DNA from: an uncultured Oscillospiraceae bacterium
Lineage (GTDB): Bacteria; Bacillota; Clostridia; Oscillospirales; Oscillospiraceae
Direction of reading: 5' to 3'
DNA length: 15,072 nucleotides
Assembly: GCA_900752445.1 (NCBI GenBank)
Contig: CAADVN010000164.1
Coordinates: 1 to 15,072, forward strand
The notes under the pieces: generated by a model
The model's database searches: none
What the model saw: the letters and a program-made list of their open reading frames with translations, nothing else
What the model was told of the DNA's origin: nothing
In this document: positions 7,526-13,093 of the stretch, piece by piece
Numbering within the stretch: position 1 is the stretch's first letter
How the letters are laid out: each line of letters opens with the position of its first letter
Position numbers and translations under genes: made by a program

Positions 7526-7645
7526 ATGGCATACAACTATGCTAAGGAAAAAAGAAAATTCGACGCTGAGTGGAAACGAAAATCGTCCTGGTACAGAAAA
7601 GAAGGAATGAGCGAGGACGACATCGAGGAGATGCGTCGCTTAGAG
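7526..7645 (+). pseudogene. Truncated N-terminus of a conjugative-element small gene (sigma-like family)
   Basis: Starts MAYNYAKEKRKFDAEWKRK and runs to about residue 40 (MSEDDIEEMRRLE), where the IS256-family element interrupts it. The frame continues some 16 codons into the insertion sequence before stopping at 7694-7696. The opening resembles, from memory, small sigma-70-like proteins carried by conjugative transposons of gut Firmicutes, which begin MAYNYA and carry a basic, Trp-containing N-terminus. AGGAGG eight bases upstream supports the ATG at 7526 rather than the one at 7490. No continuation of this gene appears on the other side of the insertion, so it is broken and probably non-functional. 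Confidence 0.65.
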
Positions 7646-8996
7646 GTAGTGTCAAGGATTTTTCGCACTTTGGTTTGCAGCCCCTGGCCTGAATGAAGTC
7701 AGCCAGCAATGGAGGCGTCCTCAACGGCAGCCTCCAGGTGCTTCATGTTCATGTACCTTTTGTTGCCCCACTGGGTGCCGGCCACATGGCGCAGCCGGGC
7801 ACAGACCAGCATGAGAGCAGAGTTGCCGTCCGGGAAACAACCCACCACACGGGTGCGGCGGCGAATCTCCCGGTTCAGCCGTTCAATGACATTGTTTGTA
7901 CGGATACGGGTCCAGTGCTCACTGGGAAAATCGCAGTAGGTCAAGGTTTCCTCAATGCCGTCCTCCACTTTCTTGGCAGATTCCTTCAGCTTCATGGAAC
8001 GCAGTTGCTCCACCACCGCCTTGGCCTTTTCTCGGGCTGCTCTCTTGCTCTCCTGAGCGTGGATTGCCTTGAGCATCTTGGCCACCAGCTTCACTTTAGA
8101 GCGAGGCGTAACTGAGAACACATTGCGGTAGAAGTGTACGGTACAGCGCTGGTATTTGGCCTCAGGAAACACCTCTCCCACGGCCTCCAGCATGCCAAGA
8201 CACTTGTCGCCAACCACCAGTTTAACCCCATCCAAGCCACGGCCACGCAGCCACTGGAAGAAGCTGACCCAGCTGGCCTTGTCCTCCTTCATGCCCTCAG
8301 CAGCGCCCAGAACCTCACGATATCCATCCTCATTGACTGCAATCGCCACCAGAATAGCTACATTTTCAAACTCTCCGCCCCAGTTGCGGCGCAGGTAGAT
8401 CCCATCCACATAGACATACGGATACCGCCCACCTTGCAGAGGACGATTCCGCCAGTCTTCAATGTGGATATACGCCTTCTTGTTCAGCTCACTGATGGTG
8501 GAGGGAGAGACCTTGCTGCCCCACAGAGCCTCGGTGATGTCCTCAACACGCCGGACGGATACGCCGGCCAGGTACATTTCAATGAGTGCCTCTTCCACGC
8601 TGCTCTCCCGGCGGCGGTACCGCTCAATAATAGCCGTCTCAAAGGAGATCCCTTTGAGCTTGGGTACCTTGAGGGTGACATCCCCGGAAGTGGTGGTGAG
8701 GTTGCGGTTGTAGTGGCCGCTGCGGTAGCCCTGGCGCTGCTCGTTGCGCTCGTACCGGGCCGCCTGGGTTAGCTTCTCCGCCTCGGCCTCCAGAAGCTCG
8801 TTGAGTGTTTCCTCTACGCTTCCGCGTACAAGTTCCTTAAGCTGCCCCTTGATAACTTCCTCATTTAGCTGTACAATCTTCTCGGACATGGTTTGCTGTC
8901 TCCTTCCAGAATGGTGTGTCGCGACTTCATTCTACCAGAGATCTGCAAACCATGTCTCTTTTTATCTACTTTTCAATTTGCGAAATTTATTCTACC
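7645..8996 (-). mobile_element. IS256-family insertion sequence, about 1.35 kb
   Basis: One complete transposase gene lies between similar outer ends. The left end reads GGTAGTGTCAAGGATTTTTC on the plus strand from 7645. The right end, read on the minus strand from 8996, begins GGTAGAATAAATTTCGCA. Both share GGTAG and TTTCGCA, and GGTTTGCAG recurs further in (7672-7680 and near 8944-8952), but alignment needs a gap, so exact termini are uncertain by a few bases. Size fits the family. The eight bases outside each end (CGCTTAGA, TTATCGTC) are not a target-site duplication. Confidence 0.75.
7699..8889 (-). CDS. IS256-family transposase, full length
   Basis: A 396-residue DDE transposase catalysing cut-and-paste/copy-out movement of its element. 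Catalytic residues are in place: D162 in YVDGIYL, D228 in VVGDKCLGM and E336 in NNVIERLNREIRRRT. The D-to-E spacing of 108 matches IS256 as known from the literature. The RCTVHFYRNV segment (248-257) is also typical of this Mutator-like family. GGAAGGAG nine bases before the ATG supports the start. No frameshift or internal stop is visible, so the gene appears intact and possibly active. Its GC content is higher than that of its immediate neighbours, in line with separate arrival. Confidence 0.95.
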   Translation of the reverse strand: MSEKIVQLNEEVIKGQLKELVRGSVEETLNELLEAEAEKLTQAARYERNEQRQGYRSGHYNRNLTTTSGDVTLKVPKLKGISFETAIIERYRRRESSVEEALIEMYLAGVSVRRVEDITEALWGSKVSPSTISELNKKAYIHIEDWRNRPLQGGRYPYVYVDGIYLRRNWGGEFENVAILVAIAVNEDGYREVLGAAEGMKEDKASWVSFFQWLRGRGLDGVKLVVGDKCLGMLEAVGEVFPEAKYQRCTVHFYRNVFSVTPRSKVKLVAKMLKAIHAQESKRAAREKAKAVVEQLRSMKLKESAKKVEDGIEETLTYCDFPSEHWTRIRTNNVIERLNREIRRRTRVVGCFPDGNSALMLVCARLRHVAGTQWGNKRYMNMKHLEAAVEDASIAG

Positions 8997-8997
8997 T

Positions 8998-9072
8998 TAT
9001 CGTCTTGATATAACTCTCGGTGAATTCTTTTCTTCCCCGGAGTTTGACGCGCTTGAGCAGGAAATAAAATAA
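8998..9072 (+). pseudogene. C-terminal remnant of an XRE-type helix-turn-helix regulator
   Basis: The 24 codons right after the insertion sequence read YRLDITLGEFFSSPEFDALE plus QEIK and a TAA stop. This closely matches the C-terminal tail of XRE/Cro-like regulators common on mobile elements of gut Firmicutes (…LDITLGEFF…LEQEI). No start codon or DNA-binding domain remains. It is not the continuation of the gene broken on the left side of the insertion sequence, so the two flanks come from different genes. Confidence 0.65.
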
Positions 9073-9107
9073 GAAGCCGTCTGCCGGAGGCTCCGGCAGA
9101 CGGCTTC
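9073..9107 (-). terminator. Strong rho-independent terminator (16-bp stem, 3-base loop)
   Basis: GAAGCCGTCTGCCGGA (9073-9088) pairs perfectly with TCCGGCAGACGGCTTC (9092-9107). Read on the minus strand, the stem is followed by TTATTTTATTTC, a T-rich tail. It therefore terminates the minus-strand SLH-domain remnant just upstream. It touches the stop codon of the plus-strand XRE remnant. Confidence 0.8.
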
Positions 9108-9124
9108 GTCTATGTTCGGTGACG

Positions 9125-9240
9125 TTATCTGATATTCTCGCAGAAGCGCATGAGCATCGTCGCGGCCTGGGCGCGGGTGGCGGTAGGGTTGAGCGTGGAT
9201 TCGGTGACGTCGGTGATGACGTAGGCGTCACCGGCGTCAT
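9125..9240 (-). pseudogene. C-terminal remnant of an S-layer homology (SLH) domain protein
   Basis: Read on the minus strand, this GC-rich stretch gives DAGDAYVITDVTESTL, then NPTATRAQAATMLMRFCE, then NIR and a stop. The N-P-x-x-x-A-T-R-A-x-x-A-x-M-L-x-R-F pattern is the hallmark of an SLH repeat end. A stop codon (TGA at 9242-9244) lies in frame just upstream, and composition drops there, so the rest of the gene is gone. SLH domains bind surface proteins to cell-wall polymers. Base composition matches the host-like ends of the window, so this may be a strip of ancestral chromosome left between acquired segments. Its terminator (9073-9107) remains in place. Confidence 0.75.
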
Positions 9241-9249
9241 ATCATCTCA

Positions 9250-9277
9250 GACCTGCAACAGGGAAATGTTGTAGGTC
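9250..9277 (-). terminator. Hairpin downstream of the minus-strand ABC operon
   Basis: GACCTGCAACA (9250-9260) pairs with TGTTGTAGGTC (9267-9277) across a six-base loop with one wobble. It lies 86 bases past the end of the ATPase gene. There is no T-tract on the minus strand (a short CTTTT follows on the plus strand), so a terminator role is tentative. Confidence 0.4.
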
Positions 9278-9363
9278 CTTTTACCATGCAATTCCTCATC
9301 CTGTGCCTCTGTTCTTTTTCCGCTTGACACACATTAGAAGGTTTGCAAATACAAGTGCGAACG

Positions 9364-9993
9364 CTATTCGACTTTTCCGTTGGAAATATGATAAACGCAA
9401 TCGCACAGCAGGTCGATATCCTCGCGATGATGGGAGGTGACTACTATCAGCTTCCCGTCATTTCTGTACTTCGAGAGCAAATCGCGCAGTGTGCCGGCAG
9501 ATTTTTCGTCCAGCGCATTAAAGGCCTCGTCAAGGACGAGGATATTCTGGTCTTCCATGACGGCCTGAATGATCCCCACCTTCTGCTTCATGCCGAGCGA
9601 GTATTTCCGCATGGGTTTAGTCGAATCCGGGTCGAGGTCAAACATATCCATAAACTCCCTGATCTGCCCGACAGACACCTTCTCTCTTATTTCAGCCAGC
9701 AGCTGCAGATTCTCGAGCCCTGTCATATGGCCCAGAAACTCCGGCTTTTCGATCAGTATCCCTATGTCGGGCGGGAAGGATATGTCCTTTCCCAAGACCG
9801 CGCCATCTACCGTCACCTCGCCCGAGGTCGGCAGGATAAGGCCGGATATGATACGCAGGAGCATGGTTTTGCCGCTGCCGTTTGAGCCGACGATGCCGTA
9901 TATGTTCCCGCTGCAGAGTTCCATGCTGACATCGTCGATTACCGTATGCCCTCTCAGCACCTTTACCACATGGTCTAATATGATCGTTGACAT
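9364..9993 (-). CDS. ABC transporter ATP-binding protein, BcrA/LanF-like
   Basis: A 209-residue ATPase, last gene of the five-gene minus-strand operon, expected to power the three permeases upstream. Motifs: Walker A GSNGSGKT (36-43), signature YSLGMKQKVGI (131-141; S-L-G-M-K-Q-K instead of L-S-G-G-Q), Walker B ILVLDE (151-156) and switch histidine H188 in TSHH. The PEFLGHMTGLENL segment and the LGMKQK signature are typical of ATPases that confer peptide-antibiotic immunity or export (BcrA, LanF, NatA-like). The usual Pro after the Walker B Glu is Ala (LDEAFNALDE). AAAGGAG precedes the ATG, and the start lies 19 bases inside the preceding permease gene. No C-terminal accessory domain. Confidence 0.92.
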   Translation of the reverse strand: MSTIILDHVVKVLRGHTVIDDVSMELCSGNIYGIVGSNGSGKTMLLRIISGLILPTSGEVTVDGAVLGKDISFPPDIGILIEKPEFLGHMTGLENLQLLAEIREKVSVGQIREFMDMFDLDPDSTKPMRKYSLGMKQKVGIIQAVMEDQNILVLDEAFNALDEKSAGTLRDLLSKYRNDGKLIVVTSHHREDIDLLCDCVYHISNGKVE

Positions 9994-10670
9994 ATCCAGA
10001 GCTCCTTTTTCAAAAGCGATCTCAATACTGCTACCTCAGCGCAAATGACCACCGCGTCAGCCGCCGCCTGAATGAACGTTTCGGGGCTGCATCCAGCGCC
10101 AACAGGCAGCACTGTGACCGGGCCGGGCAGGCGGCAGCTTGCAAACGAAATGCAGATCACGGCTGCCGATATCACGGCAAACGTCCCGGCGGGCGTCAGC
10201 CGGGTCAGCAGTATCCCCTGAAGCAGCATCAGGATGAGGCAGAGCAGCGCGCACCTGAACCACAGCCAGAAAAGGCTGCAATACGAAACAGGGTCAAAGC
10301 AGTTATTCCCGAGCCGATTGCCGAGAGCAATGCCGCAGGATAATACCACTGACAGGATAAGGCTGTCGTACACCAGCCGCAAACACATTACCGTTGCTGT
10401 CTTTCCCCTTGAGCCGTACCTGACTGCGAGATAGCCGTGGTTTTTTACGAAGTAAACCAGCGTATCCGCACAGAAGAATTGAACGAGTATGGAAAACATG
10501 AAGAAGGCTGCCTTCTGCGCGGCAAAATACTGCGGCCGGCCGCCAAAGACGACCTGTATACATTGATAAAGCCCATATCCCTGCGCCTCCGTGAGGTAAA
10601 AGGCCATTATGCACGCGCAGAGCAGCACCGCGCACGATTTGAGCGCAAGCATCTTCCTATACGCTTTCAC
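9975..10670 (-). CDS. ABC permease subunit, third in operon (small membrane protein)
   Basis: A 231-residue hydrophobic protein with about six predicted membrane helices. The start is taken as GTG at 10670, forming a GTGA overlap with the stop codon of the preceding permease and preceded by GAAGGA; a longer frame from 10793 has a non-hydrophobic, unlikely extension. After the second helix it carries LAVRYGSRGKTATV (VRYGSR at 83-88), nearly the same motif as in the preceding permease. Cys residues are frequent. It looks like an ABC-2/BcrB-type subunit but is divergent, and I do not recognise a named family. Overlap with both neighbours points to one complex made at fixed ratio. Confidence 0.75.
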   Translation of the reverse strand: MKAYRKMLALKSCAVLLCACIMAFYLTEAQGYGLYQCIQVVFGGRPQYFAAQKAAFFMFSILVQFFCADTLVYFVKNHGYLAVRYGSRGKTATVMCLRLVYDSLILSVVLSCGIALGNRLGNNCFDPVSYCSLFWLWFRCALLCLILMLLQGILLTRLTPAGTFAVISAAVICISFASCRLPGPVTVLPVGAGCSPETFIQAAADAVVICAEVAVLRSLLKKELWICQRSY

Positions 10671-11332
10671 AGGCAAAGGTCCTTCTTCTTTCCGCCCGTT
10701 ATGATACGGGCAAATAACGCCAGGATTATCAGGAGCAGAATTATGCAGCTCAAAAGTACTCTGCCAGAGAATATCCAGGTAAAGCAAATACATATGTTGA
10801 TGCTGCCGAACTGGTTGAATTGCGGGACAAACACCAAGATCTCTGCCGCTGCAAGCAGAAATGCAAACAGCTCCGGATAGCTTCTGAGCAGCTGCAGGCG
10901 GCAGGTCGAGGCAAGATATGTGATCTCAGCAAGAATTACCGTCCCAAGGAAAAACGAAAAACTGCCATAGACAGCAAACAGCATGGTTTCGCGGCTGATA
11001 ACAGCCCTCGTCAAGATCAGGGCCGCAGCAGTTACCAAGAGCAGAAGGGCGCCCATGCCAAGGGCCAGCAGGCAGTATCTTGTCAGCTTGCAGCAAACTA
11101 TGGCCCTCCTGCTGCCATACCGCACATAGGCGCAGCCTGAATCATGCGCATTCAGGAGGGCTAGCCCGATCTGATAAAACAAAGCATACTGAAATAAAAA
11201 GAATTTATTGGACATCCAGGCAGAATTCAATAAGGTTTTGCCGCCAGGCAGGATGATAATAAGGCAGGCCGCTGACAATTCAAGTATGACCAGCGCCATA
11301 AACCAGAGCAATCTTTTGTCGCGCGGTATCAT
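10667..11332 (-). CDS. ABC permease subunit, second in operon (small membrane protein)
   Basis: A 221-residue protein with about six hydrophobic helices (for example LLWFMALVILELSAACLIIIL and VLLSCIILLLIILALFARII). ATG at 11332 is chosen because it overlaps the previous stop as ATGA and is preceded by AAAAGGA; the ATG at 11353 has no ribosome site. The motif VRYGSR (70-75) sits in a loop between helices and is shared with the third permease and, as VRDSRR, with the first. Such a basic V-R-x-x-S-R loop recurs in ABC-2 permeases and may contact the ATPase (inference). Probably paralogous to the third permease. Confidence 0.75.
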   Translation of the reverse strand: MIPRDKRLLWFMALVILELSAACLIIILPGGKTLLNSAWMSNKFFLFQYALFYQIGLALLNAHDSGCAYVRYGSRRAIVCCKLTRYCLLALGMGALLLLVTAAALILTRAVISRETMLFAVYGSFSFFLGTVILAEITYLASTCRLQLLRSYPELFAFLLAAAEILVFVPQFNQFGSINICICFTWIFSGRVLLSCIILLLIILALFARIITGGKKKDLCL

Positions 11333-12159
11333 ATTATATCCTTTTTGCTGCATATCGCAGCCACGGACAAGACAAGGGCTGCCGTTATCCAGGCCAGCAG
11401 CGTCGCAGCCAAATCGACAAAGGTAATAATATCGCTCATCCCGCTGGCTGCTCTGGGTTGTATGATGAGCCTTATATTGTGCGTATGCAGGCCGGGAACA
11501 GAATCCATGAGGAAATTTATAGCGTAATACAAAACGATAGGCCCGACAATGGCGATATATTTGTTCTTAAAGCCGACCAGCATATGCAGCGACAGGGAGA
11601 TGACAGAGAAGACGGCGATCGTCAGCGAATTCAGCAGAGAATATATCACGGCCATCAGCAGCGGGCTCGACCCATAAATGGCCGCCGCAAAGCCGCCCTC
11701 TGTCGGGACAAGGTATTGATACTGCCCGGTAAGCGGCGCGTCCGACGGAAAGGCTATGTAAGTAACGGCTATGTTTATAAGCAGGACCGCGCTGAAGGAT
11801 AAAAAGGTAAAGAGGAAGCAGGACGTGAGGTTGGCGCTGAAATACCCGCGTCTGCTGTCTCTGACGATCAGGAATTTGCTCATCGAAGAATTCCGCTCAT
11901 AATAGTAAACGAGCCCGGTCGAAAGCACAGGGAAAACCCAAAACAGCGTGTTGTAGACCTGATTGCCCCAGCCCGCCGAGTTCATAAGCAGCCAGTATTG
12001 AAATGGGTTCTTCCCTATCTGCTCGAAAAAGCCCGGATACTTCGCAGCCTGCCAATATACGGATATGGGGTCTATGACGCATACGAGCAGCAAAGCGGAC
12101 AGCATCACTATTTCTATCCTGCTTCTGCACAGCTTCTTTATATCGTGAACAAAGTACAT
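11329..12159 (-). CDS. ABC permease subunit, first in operon (ABC-2-like)
   Basis: A 276-residue protein with roughly six helices: IVMLSALLLVCVIDPISVYW near the N-terminus, TLFWVFPVLSTGLVYYY, FLFTFLSFSAVLLINIAVTY, LLNSLTIAVFSVISLSL, YIAIVGPIVLYYAINFL and a C-terminal AALVLSVAAICS. The loop FLIVRDSRRGYFSANL (VRDSRR at 99-104) matches the VRYGSR loops of the next two permeases, so the three may share ancestry. GGAGG nine bases before the ATG supports the start. It lies 94 bases downstream of the small secreted protein gene, across a strong hairpin. Likely role: export of, or immunity to, that secreted product. Substrate not shown by sequence. Confidence 0.8.
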   Translation of the reverse strand: MYFVHDIKKLCRSRIEIVMLSALLLVCVIDPISVYWQAAKYPGFFEQIGKNPFQYWLLMNSAGWGNQVYNTLFWVFPVLSTGLVYYYERNSSMSKFLIVRDSRRGYFSANLTSCFLFTFLSFSAVLLINIAVTYIAFPSDAPLTGQYQYLVPTEGGFAAAIYGSSPLLMAVIYSLLNSLTIAVFSVISLSLHMLVGFKNKYIAIVGPIVLYYAINFLMDSVPGLHTHNIRLIIQPRAASGMSDIITFVDLAATLLAWITAALVLSVAAICSKKDII

Positions 12160-12188
12160 AAGGCTCTGACCTCCGGCTGCAATGCCTG

Positions 12189-12231
12189 TGCATAGGATCT
12201 ACATAGTAAAGACCAATGTAGATCCTATGCA
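12189..12231 (-). terminator. Perfect 16-bp intercistronic hairpin between peptide gene and transporter genes
   Basis: TGCATAGGATCTACAT (12189-12204) is exactly complementary to ATGTAGATCCTATGCA (12216-12231), loop of 11. It lies 22 bases past the secreted-protein stop codon and 29 bases before the permease start, with no T-tract. This suits a partial terminator or mRNA-protecting stem that lets the first gene be made in excess over the transporter. Confidence 0.7.
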
Positions 12232-12253
12232 TCAATAGTTTAATCAGTCATTT

Positions 12254-12658
12254 TTAGTATGGAGACCAAGTCCCAGTTACTCTTGGAGTAATCGTAGTGC
12301 TTACAGGATTATCTAGGCTAAGATATACATTGGTACCCTCAGACGGCTTCGTCGTATAAGGGACATCCCATCCTTGCTCGTCCAGAATCCAGTAGGGATT
12401 GGAATAGTTTGTGCCAATCCAGTTTTCGGCCCATGCTCTTACTGATGTAAAGCCATCACTTATGCTATCAATACCTACGCAATAATGGTCTGAGTCAGAC
12501 CCGCTGCGTGCGACAGGGTCGGTACGACAGTCACCTTGATGTGCTGGGAGATATACATCTATGTCTCCCCATGCATATACTGCCAAAGCCGAAGTTGACA
12601 GCAACGCAATAACTATAACCACAAGTAAGAAAACAAAAAGTCTTTTTCTGCTTTTCAT
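12254..12658 (-). CDS. Small secreted protein heading a three-permease ABC operon (bacteriocin-like candidate)
   Basis: A 134-residue protein with a classic signal peptide: basic MKSRKRLF, hydrophobic core VFLLVVIVIALLSTSALA, cleavage probably after the A-L-A at about residue 26. The mature part (about 108 residues) is rich in Tyr, Trp, Ser, Thr and Asp, with two cysteines (C44, C60) that could form a disulfide. It ends TTITPRVTGTWSPY. The closing pattern N-V-Y-L-S-L-D-N…V-T-G-x-W resembles DUF2712 and lactococcin-972-like secreted proteins, which also sit beside ABC immunity transporters; resemblance is from memory and weak. AAAGGAG nine bases before the ATG sets the start, and a good promoter lies upstream. 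It could be a bacteriocin, a toxin, or a signal sensed elsewhere; not firmly recognised. Confidence 0.75.
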   Translation of the reverse strand: MKSRKRLFVFLLVVIVIALLSTSALAVYAWGDIDVYLPAHQGDCRTDPVARSGSDSDHYCVGIDSISDGFTSVRAWAENWIGTNYSNPYWILDEQGWDVPYTTKPSEGTNVYLSLDNPVSTTITPRVTGTWSPY

Positions 12659-12718
12659 ATTATTTATCTCCTTTCTCTCTACTTTGTCCGTTTACTTCCT
12701 TACAAATGATTAAATTGT

Positions 12719-12730
12719 GTTCTTAAGAAC
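12719..12730. promoter_or_regulatory. Perfect 12-base palindrome in the leader of the secreted-protein operon
   Basis: GTTCTTAAGAAC is its own reverse complement. It lies about 36-47 bases downstream of the predicted transcription start and upstream of the ribosome site, a plausible operator for a dimeric repressor. No regulator gene is visible beside it. Confidence 0.45.
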
Positions 12731-12772
12731 CTCCTACCTAGAAGCAAAAGTCGAAAGTGATGTTTATAAATA

Positions 12773-12801
12773 ATCATAAAATAGCATTACTTATTTGTCA
12801 T
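12773..12801 (-). promoter_or_regulatory. Sigma-A-type promoter of the secreted-protein/ABC operon
   Basis: On the minus strand: -35 ATGACA (12801-12796), 17-base spacer, -10 TATGAT (12778-12773). Each box has five of six consensus bases and the spacing is ideal. Transcription should start near 12766, leaving a leader of about 108 bases before the ATG at 12658. Confidence 0.65.
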
Positions 12802-12803
12802 AT

Positions 12804-12835
12804 GCGAAGCCCCGGACAGCATCCCAAGGCTTCGC
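12804..12835 (-). terminator. Hairpin at the end of the host-like minus-strand operon
   Basis: GCGAAGCC (12804-12811) pairs with GGCTTCGC (12828-12835), 16-base loop. It lies about 20 bases past the end of the lipoprotein frame and directly before the promoter of the secreted-protein operon, so it probably insulates the two. No strong T-tract. Confidence 0.5.
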
Positions 12836-12844
12836 AACACGATT

Positions 12845-13093
12845 TCACGTTGATATCATCCATACTTCTCCGCCAGATACGACCCGAGCCGGTCGCCCAG
12901 CAGCGCCGCCGCAGACGGCGGGGAAGCCCTGGAGCTCGATTTCATCCAGCGCATACCTGAGGACTTCGCTTTGAGAAACATCTTCCGGTTCGACCGCCGC
13001 CGGCGCGCCGCAGCCCGCGAGGACGAGCAGGGCTAGGATAAACGCAAACACCCGTTTCTTTTTCTGCGCCTCCTTATCCGAACTGTTCCGCAA
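12845..13093 (-). pseudogene. Small lipoprotein gene, probably frameshifted near its 3' end
   Basis: The frame opens at TTG 13093, 20 bases inside the preceding gene, and encodes a basic N-terminus, a hydrophobic core and a lipobox (VFAFILALLVLAGCGAP), so an exported lipid-anchored protein is intended. After about residue 56 (ALDEIELQG) the frame gives an unnatural tail (FPAVCGGAAGRPARVVSGGE) with weak codon bias. The frame one base later reads SPPSAAALLGDRLGSYLAEK then YG and a stop at 12856-12858, with codons typical of this genome. A single-base indel near 12925-12940 therefore probably split the gene. AAGGAGG lies at about 13070 but has no well-spaced start codon, so the start is also uncertain. 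Restored length would be about 78 residues. Function unknown; operon partner of the solute-binding protein. Confidence 0.55.

Noticed and set aside
8134..8772. A 212-codon plus-strand frame across the IS256 transposase gene
   Set aside because: Antisense to an intact transposase with its catalytic triad; no start signal.
9325..9353. TTGACA near 9325 as a plus-strand promoter
   Set aside because: The -10 at proper spacing (AAATAC) is poor and the only downstream gene is antisense.
9343..9885. A 180-codon plus-strand frame opposite the minus-strand ATPase gene
   Set aside because: The opposite frame has all ABC ATPase motifs; this one has no ribosome site or recognisable domain and is a shadow of codon bias.
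9097..12353. Shared 14-mer CAGACGGCTTCGTC near 9097-9110 and near 12340 as possible att-type direct repeats
   Set aside because: One copy is inside the SLH terminator and the other inside the secreted-protein gene; a 14-base match in 15 kb is near chance expectation.
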